From JBQTKD01 sp963703165 (GTDB lineage Bacteria; Actinomycetota; Actinomycetes; Sporichthyales; Sporichthyaceae), in contig OY969798.1 of NCBI GenBank assembly GCA_963703165.1, positions 4,402,001-4,466,000 of the forward strand: a stretch of 64,000 nt of DNA, written 5' to 3'. The notes under the pieces are model-generated. The model saw nothing but the letters and a program-made list of their open reading frames with translations, made no database searches and was not told where the DNA came from. Below, piece after piece: positions 25,400 through 33,370 of the stretch (its first letter is position 1; each line of letters starts with the position of its first letter). Position numbers and translations under genes: made by a program.

Positions 25400-26968
25400 G
25401 TGAGACGCTGGAACAAGAATGTCGTCAAGGTGGTCCCCGTGATCGCCTCCGCGGCGCTCGTCCTTGCTGCCTGTGGTGGCAGCAACGACAGCTCCCCGGT
25501 AGCCCAGGCCCCGGCAGCCGACGTCCCGACCGCTGCCGCGCCCGAGAATTCCGCTCCCGAGGCCATCGTCGACGAAGCCACTGACGCTGCTCCCGCAGAC
25601 GTCAAGGCCAAGGTCGGCGAGGTCACCAAGGCCGCGCCCAAGGGCACTGGCGCCAAGAGCACCGACGCCGGCTCGAAGGCCGCGAAGGCCGACAAGTCCG
25701 GTACCGCCAAGGACACCAAGTCCAAGGCCACCGCGAAGGTCTCCAGCGAGTCGGAGTCGGAGCAGGCTGCGAACCAGAAGATCTACGACGAGAAGGGTGG
25801 CGCCACCGACGTCGGTGTCACCAAGGACTCCATCAAGCTCGGTTCGGTGTCCATGCACGGCATGGCGCTGGGCAACGTGCTTGTGACCCCGATGGTCAAC
25901 GGCCTGAGGGGTTCGCTGCAGTCGATCAACGACCGCGGTGGCGTGCTCGGTCGGCGCCTGCAGGTCCAGGACTGCGATGACGGCCCGGGCGAGGTCTCCC
26001 GCTCGAAGTCCTGCATCAAGAAGCTCGTCGGCCAGGACAAGATCTTCTCCCTGCTCACCTACTCGAGCTGGGCGTCGGCATCCGTCCACGACGACCTCAA
26101 GGCGTACAAGCTGCCGGCGATCGGTACCTGGGCCTACTCCCAGACCGAGTGGCAGGACCCGTACATGTTCCCGACGCACATGTCGATGATCCACGAGGCC
26201 ATGGCCGGCGCGAACTGGGCACGCAACGTCATCAAGCCCAAGACCTACGGCTTGATCTGCCTCACGAGCCCCGAGATGCAGTTGGCCTGCAGCGAGGTTG
26301 CCAAGGTCATGGACGCCTCGGGCGCGAAGATGGTCAAGAAGGCTGACGTCTCCATCTCCGAGACCTCGATGTCGAGCCAGGTTCTCTCGATGCGTGCGGC
26401 AGCGCCGGAGCACATCATTCACTACGTGATCAACCCGGCCACGATGGCGAAGTTCATGGTCGAGGCCGCGCAGCAGAACTACTACCCGCCGCTGGGTATC
26501 TCGGGTAACCACCTCGCGGCTGAGGTGCTCGGCTCGATCTTCGGCAAGCACCCGGTGAACCGCTACTGGACCAACACCACGTACAAGCTGTGGGGTCCGG
26601 AGTTCATGGCGACCATGAACAAGTACGCGCGCGGTAACCGTGGTACGAACCACCACATCGTCCAGGCCGGCTACGTCGGTGCGAACGTGTTCGCGCAGGC
26701 CGCCAAGGCCGTCGGTCCGAACCTGACCCGTGAGCGCCTCATGGCGCAGCTCGGCAATGGTGACGTCTACGCCTCGGACGCCTCGCTCGACCAGCGCTTC
26801 AGCTACACGAACGGCGAGCGCTACGGCAACAACTGGAACAAGACCTGGGGCCAGGGCCGCGAGTTCATGTTCAAGTACACCTCCACCAACACCACGGCGA
26901 ACCCCGACGGCTCGCCGTCCGGCTTCGCTCCGGACGACAAGCAGTTCGTCATCTACACCTGGAAGTAA
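25400..26968 (+). CDS. Type-1 periplasmic-binding (LivK-like) lipoprotein, copy 3
   Basis: A 522-residue paralogue, more diverged than copies 1 and 2. Signal peptide and lipobox VLAAC, then a spacer rich in Ala, Lys, Thr and Ser, then the Peripla_BP_6 domain (VGVTKDSIKLGSVSMHGMALGN; INDRGGVLGRRLQVQDCDDGPGE) ending IYTWK. Changes cluster in the likely ligand-binding segment (LLTYSSWASASVHDDLKAYKLPAIGTWAYS versus the VTGVDWATASIH version), so it may bind a different ligand. GTG start with GAGGAG 8 bp upstream. Confidence 0.88.
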   Translation: MRRWNKNVVKVVPVIASAALVLAACGGSNDSSPVAQAPAADVPTAAAPENSAPEAIVDEATDAAPADVKAKVGEVTKAAPKGTGAKSTDAGSKAAKADKSGTAKDTKSKATAKVSSESESEQAANQKIYDEKGGATDVGVTKDSIKLGSVSMHGMALGNVLVTPMVNGLRGSLQSINDRGGVLGRRLQVQDCDDGPGEVSRSKSCIKKLVGQDKIFSLLTYSSWASASVHDDLKAYKLPAIGTWAYSQTEWQDPYMFPTHMSMIHEAMAGANWARNVIKPKTYGLICLTSPEMQLACSEVAKVMDASGAKMVKKADVSISETSMSSQVLSMRAAAPEHIIHYVINPATMAKFMVEAAQQNYYPPLGISGNHLAAEVLGSIFGKHPVNRYWTNTTYKLWGPEFMATMNKYARGNRGTNHHIVQAGYVGANVFAQAAKAVGPNLTRERLMAQLGNGDVYASDASLDQRFSYTNGERYGNNWNKTWGQGREFMFKYTSTNTTANPDGSPSGFAPDDKQFVIYTWK

Positions 26969-27023
26969 GTCAACCTCGCAGTGCCAGGTACGGCGACAAC
27001 TGATTCGGTAACCGCATGACATA

Positions 27024-27059
27024 CGCCCGGCGAGACCGTGGGATCGGTCTCGTCGGGCG
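27024..27059 (+). terminator. Hairpin terminator of binding protein 3
   Basis: A 15-bp stem (CGCCCGGCGAGACCG with CGGTCTCGTCGGGCG, one G-T pair) with a 6-base loop. Only a weak T content follows, so termination may be less efficient than at the other two copies. Confidence 0.7.
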
Positions 27060-27080
27060 AATGGCGTTCTCGGTGGGACA

Positions 27081-28244
27081 ATGGGTCCCGAGATGCCTAT
27101 ACCCGGAGAATTGACCTTCCTCGCCCCGCGCCGCGCCAAGCCGCCGCGGCACCTCGCCGACCTCACCGTGGCCGACCGCCGCGAGGCCGTCACAGAACTC
27201 GGCGAGAAGCCCTTCCGAGCAGGTCAGCTGTCCCGGCACTACTTCGTGCACCACACCGACGGCGCTGACGGTTGGACCGACATCCCGGCCGGGGCCCGCG
27301 CCGGCCTCGCCGAGGCGCTGTTCCCGTCGCTGCTCACCCCGGCCAAGGTGCAGACCTGCGATGCGGGAACCACGCGCAAGACGTTGTGGCGCCTCTTCGA
27401 CGGTGCGCTCGTGGAGAGCGTCGTGATGCGGTACCCGGACCGGATCACCGTCTGCGTCTCCTCGCAGGCCGGGTGCGGCATGAACTGCCCTTTCTGCGCG
27501 ACCGGCCAGGCGGGCCTGACCCGCAACATGTCCGCGGCCGAGATCGTCGAGCAGGTGGTGGCCGCCGCCCGCGCCGTGGACCGCGGTGAGGTCGCCGGGG
27601 GAGCCGGGCGGATCTCCAACATCGTGTTCATGGGGATGGGCGAACCGCTGGCGAACTGGAAAGCGGTCTCGTCGGCCTTGAGCCGGTTGACCGACCCCCA
27701 GCCCGACGGCATGGGGATCTCCCGGCGCTCCATCACCGTCTCCACGGTCGGGCTGCTGCCGGGGATCGAGAAGCTCACCGCGTCCGGATTCGGCGTGACC
27801 CTCGCGGTGTCGTTGCATGCCCCGGACGACGAACTGCGGGACACGTTGGTCCCGGTCAACACCCGCTGGCCGGTGGCCGAGGTCCTCGGCGCCGCGCACG
27901 AGTACTTCCTGCGCACCGGCCGTCGGGTCTCCATCGAGTACGCGCTGATCCGCGACATCAACGACCAGGCCGAGCGGGCGGCCGCTCTGGGCAGGCTGCT
28001 GGTGGACGCCGGCGGCAAGCTGGGCGCGGGGTGGGCACACGTGAACCTGATCCCCCTGAATCCCACACCGGGATCGAAGTGGACCGCGTCACGCGACCGG
28101 GACGAGAAGGCCTTCGTGCGCGAGCTGGAGGCCGCAGGGGTCCCGGTGACCGTGCGCGACACCCGCGGACGAGAGATCGACGGCGCCTGCGGACAACTGG
28201 CCGCGGCGGACACGGCGGACACGGCGGACACGGTGGCGCCATGA
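27081..28244 (+). CDS. rlmN: 23S rRNA/tRNA adenine-C2 methyltransferase RlmN
   Basis: A 387-residue radical-SAM enzyme that makes m2A2503 in 23S rRNA and m2A37 in some tRNAs. The cluster-binding motif CGMNCPFC (Cys132, Cys136, Cys139) and GMGEPLANW are present, as is the conserved C-terminal region (HVNLIPLNPTPGSKW, DTRGREIDGACGQL) with its catalytic Cys. The last residues are a run of ADT from a 9-bp repeat. In relatives this gene directly follows cdsA; here the binding-protein triplet lies between. Confidence 0.95.
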   Translation: MGPEMPIPGELTFLAPRRAKPPRHLADLTVADRREAVTELGEKPFRAGQLSRHYFVHHTDGADGWTDIPAGARAGLAEALFPSLLTPAKVQTCDAGTTRKTLWRLFDGALVESVVMRYPDRITVCVSSQAGCGMNCPFCATGQAGLTRNMSAAEIVEQVVAAARAVDRGEVAGGAGRISNIVFMGMGEPLANWKAVSSALSRLTDPQPDGMGISRRSITVSTVGLLPGIEKLTASGFGVTLAVSLHAPDDELRDTLVPVNTRWPVAEVLGAAHEYFLRTGRRVSIEYALIRDINDQAERAAALGRLLVDAGGKLGAGWAHVNLIPLNPTPGSKWTASRDRDEKAFVRELEAAGVPVTVRDTRGREIDGACGQLAAADTADTADTVAP

Positions 28245-28257
28245 AAGCTGTGTCGCT

Positions 28258-28824
28258 GTGAAGGACATGAACGAGGCGATCGGTCGCCACATCACCGGTT
28301 GGTTCGGCAGCAAGAAGGTCTTCGCCGTCGAGCCGCCCGCCGAGCTGGCCGAGCGGGTGCCGGGTCTGCAGATCCTCGAGGTCGCGCCCGGCCCGATGCT
28401 CGACCTCTGCACCTACGTCACCCTCGGCTGCTGGCAGGCGGTCGAGACCCTCGGCGTCGGCACCGAGTTCGTCTTCACCGTCCGCCGACCCGACCCCGCG
28501 CACGTCACGGCGATCGCGACGGTCGCCGCGGCACACTGCGGGACACCGACCGGGCGGCTGGATCGCGGCTCGGTGGTCCCGCTGGGTCGACCCTGGCTGC
28601 CCGGCTCGAATTACGACCGACTGCTCGTGACGCTGCCCTACCCGTACGGACCGAAGTTCGAGTACGTCCGCTGGCGCAGGTTCAGCGCGCGCCTGCTGTG
28701 GCTGATGCCGATCAGTGCGCTCGAGGAGGCGTTCATCGCCGCCGACGGGGTCGAGGCGTTCGAGACCCGACTGGAGTCGATGGGCGTGTCGTTCACCGAT
28801 CCCGCCCGCCCCTCGGTCATCTAG
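28258..28824 (+). CDS. Suppressor-of-fused (SUFU)-like domain protein
   Basis: A 188-residue soluble protein with no signal peptide. The central segments LDLCTYVTLGCWQ, GVGTEFVFTV and LVTLPYPYGPKFEY resemble the bacterial SUFU domain family, whose members are scattered in bacteria and sometimes act as immunity proteins to toxins. No toxin gene is next to it. Family assignment is from pattern recognition only. It starts 13 bp after rlmN, so it may be co-transcribed. Confidence 0.5.
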   Translation: MKDMNEAIGRHITGWFGSKKVFAVEPPAELAERVPGLQILEVAPGPMLDLCTYVTLGCWQAVETLGVGTEFVFTVRRPDPAHVTAIATVAAAHCGTPTGRLDRGSVVPLGRPWLPGSNYDRLLVTLPYPYGPKFEYVRWRRFSARLLWLMPISALEEAFIAADGVEAFETRLESMGVSFTDPARPSVI

Positions 28825-28843
28825 ACCCAATTACTGTGGCGCC

Positions 28844-30727
28844 ATGGGTGCATACGCGCAGACCTTCCACCGCAGCCTCGACGACAAGGAAGGGTTCTGG
28901 GCGCAGGCGGCGACCGCCATCGACTGGGTCAAGGCCCCGACCGTCGTCCTGGACGATTCCCGGTCGCCGTTCGTGAAGTGGTTCCCCGACGGGGAACTGA
29001 ACACGTGTCACAACACGCTGGACCGGCATGTGGCCGCGGGTCGTGGCGACCAGGCGGCACTGATCTACGACAGCCCGCTGACGGGCACGCAGGGCCGCTT
29101 CACCTACAGCGAGCTTCTGGATTCGGTGATGCACTTCGCCGGAGTGCTCCGTGCGCAGGGCGTACGGCGCGGGGACCGCGTCGTGCTCTACATGCCGATG
29201 GTCCCGGAGGCCGTCGTCGCCATGCTCGCCTGTGCCCGCCTCGGCGCCGTGCACTCCGTGGTGTTCGGCGGGTTCGCCCCGCGCGAACTTGCCGACCGCA
29301 TCAACGACGCGCAACCGGTGGTCATCGTCGCGGCCTCCTGCGGCATCGAGCCGACCCGCATCGTCGAGTACAAGCCGATGCTCGACGCCGCGATCGCCCT
29401 CGCCGAGCACAAGCCGCAGCGGTGCGTGATCCTGCAGCGCGAGCAGGTCACAGCCGCGATGAACGACTGCGACATCGACTGGGCCGAGGCGATGGCCGTC
29501 GCGGAACCGGTGACCGACTGCGTCCCGGTCGCGGCGACCGACCCCCTGTACATCCTCTATACCTCCGGCACGACCGGGCGGCCGAAGGGGATCGTGCGCG
29601 ACAACGGCGGACACGCCGTCGCGCTGCTGTGGAGCATCAGCAACATCTTCGACCTCAAGCCCGGTGAGGTGTGGTGGACCGCCTCGGACGTCGGTTGGGT
29701 CGTCGGGCACTCCTACATCGTCTACGCCCCGCTGCTGCTCGGCGCGACCACGATCCTGTACGAGGGCAAGCCGGTGGGAACTCCGGACGCCGGCGCGTTC
29801 TGGCGGGTCATCGCCGAGCACGGCGCCGTCGGACTGTTCACCGCGCCGACGGTCTTCCGGGCCATCAAGAAGGAGGACCCGGACGCGAAACTCCTTGCCG
29901 GGCACGACATCTCGAAGCTGCGCAACCTCTTCCTCGCCGGCGAACGACTCGACCCGGACACCTATCACTGGGCCACGGGGGTGACCGGCGTTCCGGTGAT
30001 CGACCACTGGTGGCAGACCGAGACGGGCTGGCCGATCGTGGCGAACCTGCGCGGCCTGGAGCCGATGCCGATCAAGGCAGGCTCGCCGTCGGTTCCGGTA
30101 CCCGGGTGGGACGTCCAGGTGCTCGACGGTTCCGGCAATCGCTGCGGGCCGGGGGAGGAGGGCGCGATCTGCGTGCGCCTGCCCCTCCCACCAGGTGCGC
30201 TGCCGACGCTGTGGCAGGACGACGAGCGCTTCGTGTCGTCATACCTGGCCGCGTTCGAGGGCTGGTACTCCTCCGGTGACGGCGGCTTCGTCGACGAGGA
30301 CGGTTACGTGTACGTGCTCGGGCGCACCGACGACGTCATCAACGTCGCCGGGCACCGCCTGTCCACCGGGACCATGGAGGCCGTGCTCGCGCAGCACCCC
30401 GCCGTCGCGGAGTGCGCGGTCATCGGGGTCGCGGACGGCCTCAAGGGGCAGGTTCCCCGCGGCCTCGTGGTCCTCAAGGCCGGCGTCACCACCGACCCGG
30501 CGCAGGTGTGCGCGGAACTCGTCGCCGCGATCCGCGCCGAGATCGGCGCGGTGGCCGCCTTCAAGCGCGCTGACGTGGTGCCTGCCCTGCCGAAGACCCG
30601 GTCGGGCAAGATTCTGCGCAAGACGATGCGCGGTATCGCGGACGGTCGGAACGAGCCGATTCCCTCCACCATCGAGGATGCCTCCGTCCTGGACAAGTTG
30701 CGCCCGATTCTCACTGGCAAGGACTGA
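28844..30727 (+). CDS. prpE: Propionate-CoA ligase (PrpE-type acyl-CoA synthetase)
   Basis: A 627-residue adenylate-forming enzyme in the acetyl/propionyl-CoA synthetase family. N-terminal ACAS domain (WAQAATAIDW), AMP-binding P-loop YTSGTTGRPKG near 240, WWQTETGWPI, YSSGDGGFVDEDGYVYVLGR, and the C-terminal catalytic Lys in KTRSGKILRK near 589. The GHAVALLWS stretch after the P-loop is PrpE-like rather than Acs-like. It likely activates propionate or another short acid, feeding the aldehyde dehydrogenase neighbourhood or central metabolism. Confidence 0.85.
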   Translation: MGAYAQTFHRSLDDKEGFWAQAATAIDWVKAPTVVLDDSRSPFVKWFPDGELNTCHNTLDRHVAAGRGDQAALIYDSPLTGTQGRFTYSELLDSVMHFAGVLRAQGVRRGDRVVLYMPMVPEAVVAMLACARLGAVHSVVFGGFAPRELADRINDAQPVVIVAASCGIEPTRIVEYKPMLDAAIALAEHKPQRCVILQREQVTAAMNDCDIDWAEAMAVAEPVTDCVPVAATDPLYILYTSGTTGRPKGIVRDNGGHAVALLWSISNIFDLKPGEVWWTASDVGWVVGHSYIVYAPLLLGATTILYEGKPVGTPDAGAFWRVIAEHGAVGLFTAPTVFRAIKKEDPDAKLLAGHDISKLRNLFLAGERLDPDTYHWATGVTGVPVIDHWWQTETGWPIVANLRGLEPMPIKAGSPSVPVPGWDVQVLDGSGNRCGPGEEGAICVRLPLPPGALPTLWQDDERFVSSYLAAFEGWYSSGDGGFVDEDGYVYVLGRTDDVINVAGHRLSTGTMEAVLAQHPAVAECAVIGVADGLKGQVPRGLVVLKAGVTTDPAQVCAELVAAIRAEIGAVAAFKRADVVPALPKTRSGKILRKTMRGIADGRNEPIPSTIEDASVLDKLRPILTGKD

Positions 30728-30732
30728 TTTCG

Positions 30733-32229
30733 TTGACCGAGAAGCAATCTGATGACTCCTCAGGTTCGACCTTCGCGGCGGAGGCGCGGGTCCTGACGGA
30801 CGTGCCGAAGCAGCTGTTCATCGGTGGACAGTGGCGCGACGCCGGCGGCGGTCGGACGTTCGCGGTCGAGGACCCGGCCACGGAGAAGGTGCTCTGCGAG
30901 GTCGCCGACGGCAACGCCGGTGACGCGCTCTCCGCCCTGCAGGCCGCGGCGAAGGCCGGGCCGGGCTGGATGTACACCCCGCCGCGCGAGCGGGCCGAGT
31001 TGCTGCGCCGGGCCTACGAGGCGACGATCGCGGCGCGCGACGATCTCGCGCTGCTGATGACCCTCGAGCAGGGCAAGCCGCTCTCGGAGGCGGCCGCCGA
31101 GGTCACCTATGCGGCGGAATTCTTCCGCTGGTTCGCGGAGGAGGCGGTGCGCATCGGTGGCGGGTACACCCGCAGTCCGGACGGCAAGGCGCGCCTGCTC
31201 ACGATGAAGCAGCCTGTCGGTCCGTGCCTGTTCATCACGCCGTGGAACCTGCCGCTGGCGATGGGCACCCGCAAGCTCGCGCCGGCCATCGCGGCGGGGT
31301 GCACGTCGGTGATCAAGCCCGCCGAGCAGACTCCGCTGACGATGCTCGCGCTGGCTCGCATCCTGGCCGAGGTCGGGCTCCCCGCCGGGGTGGTCAACGT
31401 GCTCAGCACTTCTGACGCCCCGGCCACCATGAACCCGCTGCTGAGTGACCCGCGGCTCCGGAAGCTTTCCTTCACCGGATCGACCGCGACCGGGCGGGCG
31501 CTGCTGGCCCGCGCCTCGGAGCAGGTGCTGCGGGTGTCCATGGAACTCGGCGGCAACGCCCCGTTCCTCGTGTTCAACGACGCAGACCTCGACAAGGCCG
31601 TCGACGGGGCGATGATCGCGAAGATGCGCTTCACCGGGCAGGCCTGCACCGCGGCCAACCGGTTCCTCGTTGACAACCGGATCGTGGAGGACTTCGGGCA
31701 GCGCTTGGCCGAGCGTATGGGTGCGCTGCTGCTGGGCCGCGGTACCGAACCCGGCGTCACCGCCGGCCCTCTGATCGATGCCGATGCGGTGCGGAAGGTG
31801 CAGTTCCTCGTCGACGACGCCGTCGCCAAGGGCGCGAAGGTTCTCACCGGCGGCAAGGTGCGCCCGGGCCTGGGGCACTTCTACGAGCCCACCGTCCTCG
31901 CCGAGGTTCCCGACGGTGCGCGGATCTTGTCCGAGGAGGTCTTCGGTCCGGTCGCACCGATCCGCTCCTTCGCTTACGACGCCGAGGCGATCGCGGAGGC
32001 CAACGCCACCGAGTTCGGCTTGGTCTCCTACGCCTACACCGCCGACCTCGAGCGCGCGCTGCGCGTGGCGGAGGGCCTGGAGTCCGGCATGGTCGGCATC
32101 AACCAGGGCCTGGTCTCCAACCCGGCCGCACCCTTCGGCGGCATGAAGCAGTCCGGCCTCGGTCGCGAGGGGGGCGCTGAAGGCATCGAGGAATTCCTGG
32201 AGACCAAGTACGTCGCACTGCCCGGCTGA
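30733..32229 (+). CDS. gabD: NAD(P)-dependent aldehyde dehydrogenase, succinate-semialdehyde type
   Basis: A 498-residue aldehyde dehydrogenase. Catalytic Cys305 in TGQACTAANRF and Glu271 in MELGGNAPFLV are present, with the cofactor loop FTGSTATGR and the end motif PFGGMKQSGLGREGG. Overall it is closest to GabD (succinate-semialdehyde to succinate), but the substrate is not proved by sequence. The likely start is TTG 30733, 5 bp after prpE; an in-frame GTG 30802 is an alternative. Co-transcription with prpE is likely. Confidence 0.8.
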   Translation: MTEKQSDDSSGSTFAAEARVLTDVPKQLFIGGQWRDAGGGRTFAVEDPATEKVLCEVADGNAGDALSALQAAAKAGPGWMYTPPRERAELLRRAYEATIAARDDLALLMTLEQGKPLSEAAAEVTYAAEFFRWFAEEAVRIGGGYTRSPDGKARLLTMKQPVGPCLFITPWNLPLAMGTRKLAPAIAAGCTSVIKPAEQTPLTMLALARILAEVGLPAGVVNVLSTSDAPATMNPLLSDPRLRKLSFTGSTATGRALLARASEQVLRVSMELGGNAPFLVFNDADLDKAVDGAMIAKMRFTGQACTAANRFLVDNRIVEDFGQRLAERMGALLLGRGTEPGVTAGPLIDADAVRKVQFLVDDAVAKGAKVLTGGKVRPGLGHFYEPTVLAEVPDGARILSEEVFGPVAPIRSFAYDAEAIAEANATEFGLVSYAYTADLERALRVAEGLESGMVGINQGLVSNPAAPFGGMKQSGLGREGGAEGIEEFLETKYVALPG

Positions 32230-32248
32230 GCCGAGGCCCCGGACCCTG

Positions 32249-33322
32249 TCATGGCGGAGGTCTCGCCGCCGGACCGGGTTCTCGCGGTTGGCGAGCCCGA
32301 TGCCCTGCCGGAAGTTTTTGAGGCAACGGTCCTGGGGATGGGCGTGGACCCGATCGGGTGATTGCGTGCACTCGGGTGGTCGCGAGCGCTCGGGTCCGAC
32401 GCATCCGTCGTCCCGGACGACCAGGGCGAGCGATGGGCCGAGGGATGGGGCGAACCGTGGGACGGGGTCGGCGCGGCGTCGGGTACGGACGCCTGTCCGG
32501 GGTGGAAGGCCGGTCGCGAAAGCGCAGGGCGCGTTCGATGAGGTCGGCCATGGCATCCGCGCGGCGCTGCCCGAGGGCGCGCTCGTCCTTCGCGGTGTCG
32601 GCGGCGGCGGTGTCGGCGGTGTCGGCGGCGGTGGCGATGGCGGGCCGCGGTGCGGCGAGCGGGTCGATGGCAGCCTTCAGCGTCGCGATGCGCTCGGCGG
32701 TGTCGGTCCAGCGCACGGTCCGGGTGCCGTCGCGGTTGTCGCGGATCGTCAGGTCCGGCTTCTTCTGCGCGGCATTCTTCCGCTCGAGCAGGCCTTCAGG
32801 ATCGATGAGATCGGCAACGCGTTTCTGCAGTCCCCGGAGCTGCCGGCGAGTGCTGGTCGGTGCGCGGTCCAGGAGGTACTGCTCGACCTCCGCGATCTGT
32901 GCAGAACTGGCGCCCTGGGGAAGGTCGCTGATGATCTCCGCGATGGCGGAGGTCTGTTCGTAGCCGATCCGGCCGGTCTCCAGCGCAGCCTTGGTGTCCG
33001 GGCAGAAGGTGTCAAGGACGCTGGCAGTGTGGGTCAGATTCCTGGCCGTGTGCGCAGACTGCTTCGTCAGCGCGCCGAGCCACTCCTCGGTGGAGGCAGC
33101 GCCGGATCGGGACGCCACATCCGTGGCGGCTGCCTCGCTGATCAGGTCCAGACCCAGCGCGTCGAGTTGCGCGCGCAGCTCGTGGTGGGTGAGCACTGCC
33201 TCGGTGAGTTCGCCGTGCGTGAACTCGCCGCGACTCTCGTCGGTCGCCTTCAGTGCAGCGTCCAGCACGCCACCGATGGAGGCGAGCGCGTCGAGAACGG
33301 GGTGACCCACGTCGACCATCAT
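32249..33322 (-). pseudogene. DUF222/HNH endonuclease (13E12 family), 3' part decayed
   Basis: The first 280 or so residues are a normal DUF222 domain (VLDALASIGGVLDAAL, ELTEAVLTHHELRAQLDALGLDLISEAA, RDNRDGTRTVRWTDTAERIATLKAAIDPLAA, RRADAMADLIERAL). The HNH nuclease module that should follow is absent from this frame, which instead becomes Pro/Arg-rich. A possible remnant, LALVVRDDGC followed by VGPERSRPPEC, lies in another frame of the same strand near 32390-32430. So the gene looks deleted and frameshifted. The start overlaps a perfect LexA box, and an IS481 element sits 48 bp upstream of it. Confidence 0.72.
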
Positions 33323-33344
33323 AGTCGAACAAACGTTCGACTAT
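33321..33344. promoter_or_regulatory. LexA-binding SOS box
   Basis: TCGAACAAACGTTCGA (33325-33340) matches the actinobacterial SOS box TCGAAC-N4-GTTCGA exactly, and the palindrome extends to 10-bp arms (33321-33330 and 33335-33344). It overlaps the start codon of the DUF222 gene on the minus strand. In mycobacteria several 13E12-family (DUF222) copies carry such boxes. Confidence 0.85.
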
Positions 33345-33355
33345 CGCTCCATTCA

Positions 33356-33370
33356 GCAATATCTGGCCTG
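33356..33370. repeat. Left target-site duplication of the IS481 element
   Basis: GCAATATCTGGCCTG, repeated exactly at 34800-34814 on the other side of the element. A 15-bp duplication is within the range known for IS481-family insertions. Confidence 0.88.

Noticed and set aside
21372..26968. Binding-protein triplet as a new defence or signalling system
   Set aside because: No effector, nuclease or kinase is associated; an orphan receptor array explains the sequence.
30760..32556. A 598-codon minus-strand frame opposite the aldehyde dehydrogenase
   Set aside because: Shadow of the real gene; only its first part near 32400 is of interest, as a possible HNH remnant of the DUF222 gene.
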